Source: an uncultured Anaerolineae bacterium
GTDB taxonomy: Bacteria > Chloroflexota > Anaerolineae > Anaerolineales > Villigracilaceae
NCBI GenBank assembly: GCA_903822545.1
Contig: CAIJPN010000017.1
Location: 62,001 to 126,000, forward strand
Direction: 5' to 3'
DNA length: 64,000 nucleotides
Part shown: positions 52,966 through 62,574 of the stretch, in pieces
Numbering within the stretch: the first letter of the stretch is position 1
Layout of the letters: each line of letters starts with the position of its first letter
The notes under the pieces: model-generated
The model's database searches: none
Told to the model about the DNA's origin: nothing
What the model saw: only the letters and a program-made list of their open reading frames with translations
Translations under genes and position numbers: made by a program

Positions 52966-53790
52966 ATGCCCCAACCACACCTGATCAACCAGCATGTGCC
53001 CAACCAAAATCGCTTGAGCGTACTCACTGCCATCGTTCTATTGGCATACGCCCTGGCCCAACTAATCGAATCACAGCCGGGCAGTGCAGAATATACCCTT
53101 TTTGGGGTTGTCATCCCGCTGCCTTTCAATCTGACAGCCGCAGTGACCTTCCTGTCCGTTGGGCTGACCGCCACCGGGATGGACTGGCTGCTGCGTTCTC
53201 ACCCGGAATTTGAGCATACCAACACCTTTGAGCACATCATGCTCCCGGCGCTGACCTCCTTCCTGGTGGGGGTGTTGCTCTATAACCTGCCGCATGGCAT
53301 GTTCTGGTGGGCCGGGTTTGGAGTGGGCGGCGTCATCCTGCTGCTGGTTTTCATCGCCGAATACATTGTGGTGGATGTGTCTGACGCGCGCTACCCGGCG
53401 GCTTCTGCCGGGCTGGCGGCCTTATCCTTCATTCTCTTCCTGGTGCTGATAACGGCCTTGAACATCGTTGACGCGCGATTTTTGTTAAAGGTGCTGATTG
53501 TCTTCCCGGCAGCGGCCCTGGTTAGCTCACGTACCATACACCTGCGCCTGCAAAGCTGGAGCATCCCCTGGGCCCTGGGCACCGGTTTTGTCACCATCCA
53601 GGTGGCGGCTGCCTTACATTACTGGCCGGTGCTGCCCATCCAGGCCGGGTTGGCCACGCTCGGGCCGCTCTACGCGGTCACTGGGCTGGCTGTCAACATG
53701 CAGGAAAATCCAGATTTTCGCCGCGCCGCGAGCGAATTTGCCCTGGTGCTGGCATTTTTCTGGCTGCTGGCAGTTTTTGTCCAGGCCTGA
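52966..53790 (+). CDS. Multi-span membrane protein of unknown function
   Basis: A 274-residue protein with about seven or eight helices covering most of its length (from about 16 to 272) and very short loops. One loop holds the acidic/histidine stretch HPEFEHTNTFEH. Not a recognised transporter or enzyme. It has a near-consensus promoter but no ribosome binding site (leaderless start), which supports a real gene. The 98-nt gap to plsY holds no other feature. Confidence 0.7.
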   Translation: MPQPHLINQHVPNQNRLSVLTAIVLLAYALAQLIESQPGSAEYTLFGVVIPLPFNLTAAVTFLSVGLTATGMDWLLRSHPEFEHTNTFEHIMLPALTSFLVGVLLYNLPHGMFWWAGFGVGGVILLLVFIAEYIVVDVSDARYPAASAGLAALSFILFLVLITALNIVDARFLLKVLIVFPAAALVSSRTIHLRLQSWSIPWALGTGFVTIQVAAALHYWPVLPIQAGLATLGPLYAVTGLAVNMQENPDFRRAASEFALVLAFFWLLAVFVQA

Positions 53791-53888
53791 GCTTGATTCC
53801 GTTTTCGGGGGCTATTCTTACCGGCGCCGGGTGTAACTTCACGACAGATTTTGTGTTTTCAAGATAGACTAATTTTGGAGGCACCAGG

Positions 53889-54593
53889 ATGCAATTTCTT
53901 GTGGATTCAGTATTGATTCTAGCTGGCTATATTTTGGGTTCGATCCCATCTGGGTTGATCATCGTAAAACTAAAGACCGGGAAAGATATTCGCACCGTGG
54001 AAAGCGGCCGCACTGGCGGCACCAACGCCATGCGCGCAGCCGGCTTTTTTGCCGGCCTTGGCACCGCGCTTGCCGATATTTTCAAGGCCGCGCTGGCGGT
54101 TTGGGTAGCGCAGGCCTTATCTCCCAACGAATGGGTACATATACTGGCTCCCATCGCGGCGATTTTAGGACACAACTATTCCATTTTCCTGCCAGAGCGG
54201 GATGAGAATGGCAAAATCAAGCGTTTGCGCGGCGGCGCGGGCGGCGCGCCAGCCCTGGGTGGCGCAGTGGGATTGTGGCCGGTTTCGTTCTTTATCATTT
54301 TTTCGATGGGCGCACTGGTTTTTTTTACCCTTGGTTATGCTTCAGTGACCACCATGTCGGTGGCGCTGGTAGCCATCATCATCTTCACAGTAAGGGCCGC
54401 GCTGGGGCTTTCGCCCTGGTCTTACGTTGTCTATGGCATCATCGCCGAGGTACTTTTGGTTTGGGCACTACGCCCCAACATCCAGAAGCTGCTCCATGGC
54501 GCCGAGCGGGTGGTTGGGATCAGCCTGCACGGGCTCATAAAGGCCCAAAAGGAGAACCAGACTGCCAGCGAGGCCATCCAGGAAGTGGATTGA
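53889..54593 (+). CDS. plsY: Acyl-phosphate:glycerol-3-phosphate acyltransferase
   Basis: A 234-residue membrane acyltransferase making lysophosphatidic acid from acyl-phosphate. The three conserved loops are GYILGSIPSGLI, SGRTGGTNAMRAAG and GHNYSIFLPERD...LRGGAGGAPALGG. The third differs from the usual FKGGKGVAT by a longer insertion (DENGKIKRL) and GGAGGAP in place of GGKGVA. GGAGG precedes the ATG. The C-terminal tail (about 200-234) is hydrophilic and longer than usual. Confidence 0.88.
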   Translation: MQFLVDSVLILAGYILGSIPSGLIIVKLKTGKDIRTVESGRTGGTNAMRAAGFFAGLGTALADIFKAALAVWVAQALSPNEWVHILAPIAAILGHNYSIFLPERDENGKIKRLRGGAGGAPALGGAVGLWPVSFFIIFSMGALVFFTLGYASVTTMSVALVAIIIFTVRAALGLSPWSYVVYGIIAEVLLVWALRPNIQKLLHGAERVVGISLHGLIKAQKENQTASEAIQEVD

Positions 54594-54605
54594 GGCCCTG
54601 TTTTT

Positions 54606-54654
54606 CACAATAAGCCAACGTCCCCGACAAAATCGGGGACGTTGGCTTATTGTG
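54606..54654. terminator. 22-bp perfect hairpin between convergent genes
   Basis: Arms 54606-54627 and 54633-54654 are exact inverse complements with a CAAAA loop. The position between plsY and the MBL gene suits a bidirectional terminator, though no long T-run follows the stem. Confidence 0.75.
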
Positions 54655-54663
54655 TGGCTGATG

Positions 54664-55521
54664 TTATTCGTCCGCTTCTACGTTATTATCAGTATTTTCG
54701 CTCAGGTGCTTGTAGAGCGCCCGCAGGTTGCGCCGGTGCAGCGATTCGGCCAGCCCGCCCAGGTGAACGCGGCTTTTGCCGCACTCTTCAATGCCGATCT
54801 CATCGATATATTCCAGCGAGTTCTTGCGCTTCATGGCGGTGCGCACCGCTTTGCGGATAGCTGAGAGATATGCCAGGTTTTCTTTCACTGCCGCTTCAAT
54901 TTCACCACGCAGGATGATATCTCCGTGGCCCTGGATGATGTTTTCCAGACCCATCTTGCCGATTTTCTTGATCGAACTGGCAAGGTGATCCACATTGCCA
55001 TCCACCAGGTAGGGCAGTGGCATAAAAGCATCCCCCGCGAAGAGTACTCGGTCTTCTTCCACCAGCACCGATATTCCATCCTGGCTGTGCCCGGTGGCTG
55101 GGCTTAGAATCAGATTCTTTTTGCCCACTCGCAGGTTTAACTCACCATCGTCAAAGGTCAGGTGTGGCAAAACAATCTTGACCTGTCGCAGGGCATTATT
55201 ACTTTTGCGGGCAGCTTCCAGCGAGACGCTACCTTTTTCAGCCAGCAATTTGCGACAGAGGGAGTGCGCAATCACGGTTGCCCCAGGGAAGAAGCAATTG
55301 CCCCAGCTGTGATCGGCATGGTAGTGCGTATTAATCACATAGCGCACTTGTAGGCCCAACTCATGCTCAATAAATTCGCGCATGGCCAGGGTTTCTTCAG
55401 GCGTGGCAAGGGTATCAATAATCACTGCCCATTGTGGCCCTGCAATCGCTCCGGCAGTGACCTGGGCATATAACTCACTTTGAAACCAAAAAACATTTTC
55501 TGAAACGCGCTCTCGATGCAT
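54664..55521 (-). CDS. MBL-fold metallo-hydrolase
   Basis: A 285-residue metallo-beta-lactamase-fold protein. The metal motif is NTHYHADHSWGN (H-x-H-x-D-H); further ligands lie in ATGHSQDG, LFAGDAF and IQGHGD. The C-terminal third is helical and charged. Substrate unknown; glyoxalase-, quinoprotein relay- or lactonase-like activities are possible. The start at 55521 was chosen because GAGGAAA lies 5 nt upstream and the longer frame runs into AT-rich sequence. Confidence 0.85.
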   Translation of the reverse strand: MHRERVSENVFWFQSELYAQVTAGAIAGPQWAVIIDTLATPEETLAMREFIEHELGLQVRYVINTHYHADHSWGNCFFPGATVIAHSLCRKLLAEKGSVSLEAARKSNNALRQVKIVLPHLTFDDGELNLRVGKKNLILSPATGHSQDGISVLVEEDRVLFAGDAFMPLPYLVDGNVDHLASSIKKIGKMGLENIIQGHGDIILRGEIEAAVKENLAYLSAIRKAVRTAMKRKNSLEYIDEIGIEECGKSRVHLGGLAESLHRRNLRALYKHLSENTDNNVEADE

Positions 55522-55634
55522 ACATTTCCTCAGTGAAAAGATAACCCTAACATAGCATAAATGAGAGTCAAAATCAAGTTTAATTTCACCAAAGAATGCA
55601 ATCATTTTTTAAGATTAATCACCCGCCCGTACTC

Positions 55635-55663
55635 TTGTGTGTGCTTTGCATATATGTTAAAAT
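55635..55663 (+). promoter_or_regulatory. Promoter of nrdR
   Basis: TTGTGT (55635-55640), 17 nt, TAAAAT (55658-55663). The leader of about 80 nt contains a CGCCA/TGGCG hairpin (55705-55718). Confidence 0.55.
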
Positions 55664-55748
55664 CCCGAAAGTTACCCCACAGGTAGGGGGTTTTGGATAA
55701 GAGCCGCCATATGTGGCGCTAACAAATGTTCTAATTCTGGAGCTGTTC

Positions 55749-56198
55749 ATGCGTTGTCCATATTGCCAGCATAACGATTCTAAGGTTATAGATACCACCC
55801 ATGATATTCATGGTGGTATCAGGCGCCGGCGGGAGTGTTTGGGCTGTGGGCAGCGTTTTAGTTCGTACGAGCGACCTATTTTATCCACCCCCCTGATTGT
55901 TAAACAGGATGGCGCACGCGAAGAATTTGACCGCGAAAAGCTGGCGCGCGGCATTCGCATCTCATGTGCCAAACGCCCCGTTTCTGCTGCTGATATTGAG
56001 CGACTGGTGGGGCAGGTGGAGTCGGAGCTGCAAAGAATGGGGAAAGCTGAAGTTTCTTCGCGTGTGGTGGGTGATATGGTCATTGATGGCTTGAAAGAAC
56101 TTGACCAGATCGCCTACATCCGCTATGCAATTGTTTACCTGCGGCTGGCCGACCTCCGCGCCCTTCGTCACGAAATCGATCGACTGCTTGAAGGTTAG
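55749..56198 (+). CDS. nrdR: Transcriptional repressor NrdR
   Basis: A 149-residue repressor of ribonucleotide reductase genes. The zinc ribbon has Cys3, Cys6, Cys30 and Cys33 ([20 protein letters not shown]); the ATP-cone domain spans about 49-139 ([19 protein letters not shown]). It senses dATP/ATP. The ATG at 55749 is preceded by GGAG; the frame upstream to 55713 is not supported. It is followed by a terminator and nrdJ, its expected target. I did not find a clear NrdR box before nrdJ. Confidence 0.94.
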   Translation: MRCPYCQHNDSKVIDTTHDIHGGIRRRRECLGCGQRFSSYERPILSTPLIVKQDGAREEFDREKLARGIRISCAKRPVSAADIERLVGQVESELQRMGKAEVSSRVVGDMVIDGLKELDQIAYIRYAIVYLRLADLRALRHEIDRLLEG

Positions 56199-56202
56199 CG
56201 AA

Positions 56203-56265
56203 AAACGTAAAACGTAACGCGCATGTTGTTTTTGCAACATGCGTGGTTGCTGCTTACGTTTTTTT
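56203..56265 (+). terminator. Terminator between nrdR and nrdJ
   Basis: A two-part stem: GCATGTTG/CAACATGC (56221-56242) inside AAACGTAA/TTACGTTT (56210-56261), with a T-run. Because it separates nrdR from its neighbour, read-through or a promoter downstream must supply nrdJ. Confidence 0.75.
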
Positions 56266-56308
56266 GTCCCTTATCTGTATTGCAATCCTTTTTTCTAGGA
56301 GATATCTT

Positions 56309-58918
56309 ATGGTAGCAAAAGAATCAACCCCAAAAGCCGGAATTCTGCCCACACCGTCGCTGCCGGATGACTTGCCACAGGTTAATCTGACGGATAATGC
56401 CCGCCAGGTGCTGATCCGTCGTTATGTGCGTCGCGGTGACGATGGCAAGCCGGTTGAAAGCGTGGAAGAGATGTTCTGGCGGGTGGCTTACCATGTTGCA
56501 AAAGTGGAAGAAACCTGGGGCGGGGATGTTACATCTCGGGCACGCGAGTTTTATGTTTTACTTAGCAGTAAAAAGTTTTTCCCCAATTCTCCAACATTTA
56601 CCGGGGCTGGCACTCCGCTGGGGCAGCTGGCGGCTTGCTTTGTCTTGCCAATTTCAGATGATATGGGCCGCGATTCAGCCGGGATCTTCCAATCGCTGCG
56701 TGATGCCGCGCTCATCCAGCAGACCGGCGGCGGGAATGGTTTCTCGTTTTCGCGGCTGCGCCCCAAGGGCGGGCTGGTGAAATCTTCCGCCGGGCAGGCT
56801 ACCGGGCCTGTGGGTTTCCTGCGCGTTTACGATCACGCTTTTGGCGAGATCGCCCAGGGCGGCACCCGGCGCGGCGCCAACATGGGTGTGCTGCGCGTTG
56901 ATCACCCGGATGTGGAAGAATTCATCAGTTCCAAGACATCTGAAAACGCCATCACCAACTTTAATATCAGCGTTGGGATCACCGACGCCTTTATGCAGGC
57001 TGTCAAAGACGATGCGGATTGGGACCTGGTCTTCCCCGACATCGCATCGCCGGAATATCGAAAGTTTACCGGCACGTTGGAGCAAGCCCGCGAACGCGGA
57101 ATTCCACTTAAAGTCTACAAGACAGTCCGTGCCCGGGCTTTGTTTGAGATGATCGTTAAACAGGCTCACCATAATGGCGAACCCGGCGTTCTGTTCCTGG
57201 ATGCCGCTAACCGGCAAAACCCCGTCCCGCACCTGTACCCGCTCGAATCGACCAATCCCTGCGGCGAACAGTGGCTTGGCCCGTACGAAAACTGCTGCCT
57301 CGGCTCGGTCAACCTGGCCCAGCATTTTGGCGCAGATGGAACTGTGAATTGGGAAATGCTGCGCCAGAGCGTGACGCTCTCCACCTTGTTCCTGGATGAT
57401 GTGGTGGAAGCCAACGCTTACGTTCCGGCTGTGCCGCAGTTGAAAGAGGCAGCCCATCGCGCCCGGCGCATTGGGCTGGGCATCATGGGCCTGGGCGACC
57501 TGATGTACCATGTGGGAGTGCGCTATGGCTCTCCCGAAGGCCAGGAATTCGCCGCACAGGTGATGGAATTTGTGCGCTACCATGCCATGAAGACTTCGAT
57601 TGAGATGGCTGAAGCGCGTGGGCCTTTCCCGGCCATCGAAGGTTCGATTTATGATCGCAAGAACCTGCTCTGGCAGGCTCCCAGCTCAATCGTGCCGTAT
57701 ACCCGCAGTTGGGGCCGCCCGGCCATTGACTGGGAAAAAATTACCAGCGAAATCCAAATGCATGGCATCCGCAATGCTGCCCAAACCACAGTCGCTCCCA
57801 CCGGGACGATCGCAACCGTGGCGGGCTGCGAAGGCTACGGGTGTGAACCGGTCTTCGCGCTGGCTTATATCCGCCATGTGAACGACAATGGCAAGGATTT
57901 GAAGCTGACCTATGGGTCGCCATCCTTTGAATTGGCGCTCGAACAGGCCGGGATCCCTGCCGGGAAACGCCAGGAGATTTTCGAGGAAGTGATGAAGCAT
58001 GGCACCTGCCAGGATGTGGAAGCTGTCCCGGCGGAGATCCGCAGGGTGTTTGCCACTGCCGGAGATGTTACAGCTGAAGAACACGTGCGCATGCAGGGTG
58101 CGCTCCAGGCATTTGTAGATAATTCGATCTCCAAAACGGTCAATTTCCCTGAAGGCGCAACCGAACAGGATGTGGCCACAGCCTATATGCTGGCCTGGGA
58201 GTTGGGCGCGAAGGGTATCACCGTCTATGTGACTGGCAGCCGCGATAAAGTGGTGCTGGAAACGCACGCCACCGCCGAAAGGAAACAGGCCGAGCCTGCC
58301 CCGGCGATTGCCGTGCCGGAAATGCCTGGCCAGATTTCTCCAGAGCAGAAAGTTATCTGGCATGAAACCAAAAAGCCGCGTCCGCGCGCCTTGAAAGGCA
58401 ACACTTACAGCGTGGAAACGCCGCTGGGAAAAGCCTTTGTCACCATTAACCGCAATGGCGGCAGTCAGCCTTTTGAGGTGTTCATTAACACATCCAAGGC
58501 CGGTTCCGAGACAGCCGCTGTCTCGGAGGCGATTGGGCGGCTGGTTTCGTACACGCTGCGGCTGGCCTCGCCGATTGCGCCGCGCAACCGCCTGGAAGAG
58601 ATTGTGCGTCAGTTGATCGGTATTGGCGGCGGGCGCTCTCTGGGCTTTGGCCCCAACCGCGTGCGCTCCCTGCCCGATGGCGTGGGGCAGGTGCTGGCCG
58701 AATACCTGCGCGACGATGAAGAAGATGATCCCGAACGCCCCGGCTTTGGCAACGGGAATGGCAACGGCCACCACGAGAGCGTCCAGCTTCAGATGCCTGT
58801 TGTGCACCACGCGCCGATGATGAAAATCGGTGATCTGTGCCCGGAATGCGGCGAAGCCGCGGTGGTCAACGAGGAAGGCTGCCGCAAGTGTTATGCTTGC
58901 GGGTTTAGTGAATGTTGA
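56309..58918 (+). CDS. nrdJ: Adenosylcobalamin-dependent ribonucleotide reductase (class II)
   Basis: An 869-residue enzyme reducing ribonucleotides with vitamin B12, independent of oxygen. Blocks: [25 protein letters not shown] with the first active cysteine, [16 protein letters not shown], the N-x-C-x-E centre in [33 protein letters not shown], a TSCPD-type domain (about 690-770) and a C-terminal zinc-ribbon-like end ([21 protein letters not shown]) that supplies reducing cysteines. The start at 56309 has AGGAGAT at good spacing. A cobalamin riboswitch was not seen upstream. Confidence 0.95.
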   Translation: MVAKESTPKAGILPTPSLPDDLPQVNLTDNARQVLIRRYVRRGDDGKPVESVEEMFWRVAYHVAKVEETWGGDVTSRAREFYVLLSSKKFFPNSPTFTGAGTPLGQLAACFVLPISDDMGRDSAGIFQSLRDAALIQQTGGGNGFSFSRLRPKGGLVKSSAGQATGPVGFLRVYDHAFGEIAQGGTRRGANMGVLRVDHPDVEEFISSKTSENAITNFNISVGITDAFMQAVKDDADWDLVFPDIASPEYRKFTGTLEQARERGIPLKVYKTVRARALFEMIVKQAHHNGEPGVLFLDAANRQNPVPHLYPLESTNPCGEQWLGPYENCCLGSVNLAQHFGADGTVNWEMLRQSVTLSTLFLDDVVEANAYVPAVPQLKEAAHRARRIGLGIMGLGDLMYHVGVRYGSPEGQEFAAQVMEFVRYHAMKTSIEMAEARGPFPAIEGSIYDRKNLLWQAPSSIVPYTRSWGRPAIDWEKITSEIQMHGIRNAAQTTVAPTGTIATVAGCEGYGCEPVFALAYIRHVNDNGKDLKLTYGSPSFELALEQAGIPAGKRQEIFEEVMKHGTCQDVEAVPAEIRRVFATAGDVTAEEHVRMQGALQAFVDNSISKTVNFPEGATEQDVATAYMLAWELGAKGITVYVTGSRDKVVLETHATAERKQAEPAPAIAVPEMPGQISPEQKVIWHETKKPRPRALKGNTYSVETPLGKAFVTINRNGGSQPFEVFINTSKAGSETAAVSEAIGRLVSYTLRLASPIAPRNRLEEIVRQLIGIGGGRSLGFGPNRVRSLPDGVGQVLAEYLRDDEEDDPERPGFGNGNGNGHHESVQLQMPVVHHAPMMKIGDLCPECGEAAVVNEEGCRKCYACGFSEC

Positions 58919-58959
58919 TTCGGTTGGAAAGTTGCAAGTTATAAGGTTATAAGATAAAG

Positions 58960-58988
58960 GTGACAGTCATCTTTAGGATGATTGTCAC
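58960..58988. repeat. GTGACAGTCATC palindrome
   Basis: GTGACAGTCATC (58960-58971) pairs with GATGATTGTCAC (58977-58988), one G-T mismatch, in the gap after nrdJ. It is probably another dispersed palindrome and could add to termination. Confidence 0.6.
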
Positions 58989-59006
58989 ACATCTCCGCAG
59001 GATGAG

Positions 59007-59043
59007 AAGGGATGCTGGTTTTGGCCAGTATCCCTTTTTGTTT
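59007..59043 (+). terminator. Terminator of nrdJ
   Basis: A 12-bp stem AAGGGATGCTGG / CCAGTATCCCTT (59007-59018, 59025-59036) is followed by a T-run. Confidence 0.85.
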
Positions 59044-59113
59044 ACAGATACATCATGCCAGTCCACCCAATTTTTGCTATACTGAATTTATCTTTTCCTC
59101 AGGGACGCACATC

Positions 59114-59575
59114 ATGTCGTTTAACTTCTTCTTCGCTGCCGTTGGGCTAATTTTCCTGATTATTGGCTACTATTTCATCATGCAGGCCAGGCGAGACTGG
59201 CTTTTATACATCCAGAGCCAGGCCTGGAGCAGCGCAGCCGGGCAGGTGAACAAATCGCAGGTTGTCAGCATCGGGCTTACCCATCGCACGCACGAGGTGG
59301 CAATCACCTATCGCTACGAAGTCGGCGGGCGGCAATATAATGGCAAGCGCCTGTGCTTTGGCGCAGAGAAAGCCATCTACTGGACGCCACAGCAGGCCGA
59401 AAAAGTCATTGCTCGCTACCCCAAAGACAGCCGCGTGACCATCCACTATGAACCCGGCAACCCATCCAACGCCGTGCTCGAACGGAAATATGATAGAAGC
59501 GGCGCAATTCTGGGCCTGGTTTCAGTTGTGATTGGATTGATTTTCTCTGTTCCCTTGTCATTCCTCGTTCAATGA
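59114..59575 (+). CDS. DUF3592 family membrane protein
   Basis: A 153-residue protein with membrane helices at both ends (about 6-24 and 130-150) and a beta-rich domain between: VAITYRYEVGGRQYNGKRL and RVTIHYEPGNPSNAVLE. This fits DUF3592, of unknown function. An extended -10 (TGCTATACT, 59075-59083) lies about 30 nt upstream. The longer frame to 59012 would start within the nrdJ terminator and is rejected. Confidence 0.8.
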   Translation: MSFNFFFAAVGLIFLIIGYYFIMQARRDWLLYIQSQAWSSAAGQVNKSQVVSIGLTHRTHEVAITYRYEVGGRQYNGKRLCFGAEKAIYWTPQQAEKVIARYPKDSRVTIHYEPGNPSNAVLERKYDRSGAILGLVSVVIGLIFSVPLSFLVQ

Positions 59576-59590
59576 TCATGGACTCCCAAA

Positions 59591-62515
59591 ATGGACACTC
59601 TCACCTCCCAACTTTCCGCCCTGATGCCTGTCTCCCGCATCAAATCACGCCCGATCGACCGCATTGCTTACGCCAACGACGCCTCGTACTTTCGGCTCGT
59701 GCCCCAGGTGGTCGTCCAGCCTGATTCGGTCTCCGAAATCCAGGCCTTGTTCCGTTTCAGCGGGCAGAGTCACATTCCGCTGACTTTTCGCGCCGCCGGG
59801 ACGAGTCTCTCGGGACAGGCGGTTACGGATGGGATTCTGGTGGACATCTCCAAACACTGGGGCGGCTACAGCGTGGAAAATGCAGGGGAACTGCTGCGTG
59901 CCCAGCCGGGGATTGTGGGTGGATTCTTGAACAATGTGCTCAAACCCTACAAGCGGCGCATCGGCCCCGATCCGGCCTCCATTGACGCCTGTATGCTGGG
60001 CGGGATTCTCGCCAACAATTCCAGCGGCATGTGCTGCGGCGTAACCGAGAACTCCTACCAGACCATCCACAGCCTGACGATTATCCTGCCGAACGGATTT
60101 GTGCTGGATACCTCCGCGCCGGATGCCGCCGCCCAGCTCCACGAGGGTGCACCGGAGATTGAACGCGGGCTGGTGGAGCTAAAACAGCGGCTTTTGGCCG
60201 CAACTGGCTCTCACCCCAACCCATTTCCTGGCGGGAGAGGGGCTTTGCTCCCTTCCCCCACTGGGGGAAGGGCCGGGGATGAGGGCGAGTCGCTCGCCGA
60301 ACGTGTCCGCCGCCGCTACAAAATGAAAAACACCAACGGCTATGCCCTGAACGCTTTCGTGGATTTTGACACCCCGCTCGACATCCTGACCCACCTGATG
60401 ATTGGCTCCGAAGGCACGCTGGGTTTCATCGCTGAGGCCGTGCTGCATACCCTGCCTGATCTCGCGCGGCGCTACACGGGCATGTTGTACTTTAACAGCG
60501 TGGTCGATGCGGCCAGCGCGATTGCCCCGTTGCGCGATTCAGGCGCGCGGGCCGCAGAAATTATGGATCGGGCTTCGCTGCGTTCGGTGGAGAACAATGC
60601 CGGGGTTCCGGCGGTTTTGAAGCAGCTGCCCGAAGGCGCGGCGGCGATTCTCGTCGAGTACCAGGCCGCAGATACGGAATCCATCCACAATTTCCAGCGG
60701 GAAGCTGGAAAGGTAGTGAAAACCTTCCGCATGGCGCACGACCCGGAGTTTACAGATGACCCCATCCGCCAGGCGGCCTTGTGGAAGCCGCGCAAGGGCA
60801 TTATCGCCTCGGTAGGGGCCATGCGCCCGCCCGGAACCACCTCTGTCAACGAGGATGTGGCCTTTCCGTTCCAATACCTGGCCGAGGCAGTGGCTGACTT
60901 GCGCATCTTGTTTGACGATCATGGCTACCGCGAGGGTGTAATTTTCGGTCACGCCAAAGACGGTAACCTGCATTTTCTTGTCAACCAGGCTTTTGACACG
61001 CCCGAACAAATTCGCCACTTTGACGGGTTCATCCGCAAAATGGTTGAAATCGTCAGTGGCAAATATGATGGCGCGCTCAAGGCCGAACACGGCACAGGCC
61101 GCAACATGGCCGCCTTTGTCGAGACCGAGTGGGGACCCGAGGGTTACACCATCATGCGCGACCTGAAAGCGCTTTTCGACCCGAATGGCATTCTCAGCCC
61201 GGGTGTGATAATCAACAACAATCCGCAGTCGCACGTTACGCATCTCAAGGGCCTATCGGCGGTTGATCCGCAGGTGGACAAGTGTATCGAGTGTGGCTTT
61301 TGCGAGCCGAAATGCCCCTCGCGGCGGTTGACGCTGACTCCGCGCCAGCGAATTGTGGTGCTGCGAGAGATGGCCCGGCTGCGAGAGTTGGAGAAAACAG
61401 AGAAAGAGAGAGGAGAAACCCCTGAACTCATCTCTGCTCTCTCATCATCTTTTGATTATGACGGCCTGGACACCTGCGCGGTGGATGGCCTGTGCGCCAC
61501 CGCCTGCCCGGTGGGCATTAACACCGGTGATTTGACCAAAAAACTACGCGCGGAGAAAGTGAAAAGCGGAAGGATGGCAGGCTGGGCGGCGAATAATTTT
61601 GCGATCGTCGAAAAAGCGTTGGGGTTGGGGGTCAGCGCCGGTCACCTGGCTGAAAATCTTATCGGGGTGCATGGCGTTCAATCCATTTCAACAGTCACAG
61701 AGAAAATCACCAGGTTGACCTTGCCCAAGTGGAACAATTCCATTCCCAACCCGAGTTCCAAGTTGCCAAAAGGTCGCGGCGAAAAAGATTTTGTCTACTT
61801 CCCATCTTGCATCTCGCGCCAGCTTGGCACACCGCGCACGCCGCAGCTTGCAACCCTGGCCGAAACCCTCATCACCGTTGCCAGGCGCGCCAATCTTGCC
61901 CTCACCATCCCCGCCGATGTGGAAGGAACCTGCTGCGGTATGCCGTTTGGTTCAAAAGGCTATATTGACGCCTACAGGGCCACCCTGCATAAAACCATTG
62001 CCAGGTTCTGGGATTGGAGCGAACACGGAAAATATCCCATCGTTATCGATACCACCTCCTGCGCCCAAACACTGCGCACCTGTGTGGAATATTTGGATGC
62101 TGACGACCTGGCTTTGTACCGCCAAATGAGCATTCTCGACAGCCTGGAGTTTATCCACGATACGCTGCTGCCGAAGCTGGAACTGCATCCCGTTGACGAG
62201 GCTGTGGTGCTGCACCCCAACTGCTCTGCCCGCAGGCTGGGGCTAGATGGCAAAATGCTGGCCATTGCCCAAAAATGTGCCAAATCTGCCAGTGTGCCGC
62301 TTAACCTGGGCTGCTGCGCCTTTGCCGGGGATCGCGGTTTGCTCTTCCCCGAGTTAACGGCATCGGCCACAGAGAAGGAAGCTGCTGAGCTAGCGGAAGG
62401 CAGCTACGGGGGGTATTATTCCAGCAATATCACCTGCGAGATGGGCATGTCGGAAGCCACAGGCAGAAATTACATCGGCATTGTCTACCTGGTTGAAAAG
62501 GCAAGCCGCCCATAA
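59591..62515 (+). CDS. FAD-binding and Fe-S dehydrogenase (D-lactate/2-hydroxyacid type, YdiJ-like)
   Basis: A 974-residue fusion. Residues about 30-540 form the FAD-linked oxidase part (FRAAGTSLSGQAVTDGI, NNSSGMCCG, IGSEGTLGFI, KAEHGTGRNMA). Next are two 4Fe-4S clusters (CIECGFCEPKCP near 565 and CAVDGLCATACP near 630), then a GlpC-like part with two CCG motifs (GTCCGMPFG, LGCCAFAGD). It oxidises D-lactate or another 2-hydroxyacid and passes electrons to the quinone pool, tying it to the respiratory chain. Residues about 208-233 (GGRGALLPSPTGGRAGDEG) are an in-frame palindromic-repeat insertion. Weak ribosome binding site. Confidence 0.9.
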   Translation: MDTLTSQLSALMPVSRIKSRPIDRIAYANDASYFRLVPQVVVQPDSVSEIQALFRFSGQSHIPLTFRAAGTSLSGQAVTDGILVDISKHWGGYSVENAGELLRAQPGIVGGFLNNVLKPYKRRIGPDPASIDACMLGGILANNSSGMCCGVTENSYQTIHSLTIILPNGFVLDTSAPDAAAQLHEGAPEIERGLVELKQRLLAATGSHPNPFPGGRGALLPSPTGGRAGDEGESLAERVRRRYKMKNTNGYALNAFVDFDTPLDILTHLMIGSEGTLGFIAEAVLHTLPDLARRYTGMLYFNSVVDAASAIAPLRDSGARAAEIMDRASLRSVENNAGVPAVLKQLPEGAAAILVEYQAADTESIHNFQREAGKVVKTFRMAHDPEFTDDPIRQAALWKPRKGIIASVGAMRPPGTTSVNEDVAFPFQYLAEAVADLRILFDDHGYREGVIFGHAKDGNLHFLVNQAFDTPEQIRHFDGFIRKMVEIVSGKYDGALKAEHGTGRNMAAFVETEWGPEGYTIMRDLKALFDPNGILSPGVIINNNPQSHVTHLKGLSAVDPQVDKCIECGFCEPKCPSRRLTLTPRQRIVVLREMARLRELEKTEKERGETPELISALSSSFDYDGLDTCAVDGLCATACPVGINTGDLTKKLRAEKVKSGRMAGWAANNFAIVEKALGLGVSAGHLAENLIGVHGVQSISTVTEKITRLTLPKWNNSIPNPSSKLPKGRGEKDFVYFPSCISRQLGTPRTPQLATLAETLITVARRANLALTIPADVEGTCCGMPFGSKGYIDAYRATLHKTIARFWDWSEHGKYPIVIDTTSCAQTLRTCVEYLDADDLALYRQMSILDSLEFIHDTLLPKLELHPVDEAVVLHPNCSARRLGLDGKMLAIAQKCAKSASVPLNLGCCAFAGDRGLLFPELTASATEKEAAELAEGSYGGYYSSNITCEMGMSEATGRNYIGIVYLVEKASRP
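60216..60285. repeat. G/C-rich palindromic element inserted in the FAD/Fe-S dehydrogenase
   Basis: A perfect CCCTTCCCCC / GGGGGAAGGG around ACT (60250-60272) is followed by CCGGGGATGAGGG, the same right flank as the murE copy (CCGGGGGTGAGGG). It is read in frame. Confidence 0.75.
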
Positions 62516-62533
62516 TCTGAATCAGACAGGATA

Positions 62534-62570
62534 AAAAATCCCCGCCAGTTTGCTGGTGGGGATTTTTGCT
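62534..62570. terminator. Bidirectional terminator
   Basis: AAAAATCCCCGCCAG (62534-62548) pairs with CTGGTGGGGATTTTT (62553-62567) with one G-T pair; A-runs and T-runs on both sides serve the two convergent genes. Confidence 0.88.
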
Positions 62571-62574
62571 ATTT

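Noticed and set aside
61400-61460. A further palindromic insertion in the FAD/Fe-S gene (GAGAAAGAGAG ... CTCTGCTCTC)
   Set aside because: The complementarity is poor and the encoded linker has about the length seen in relatives.
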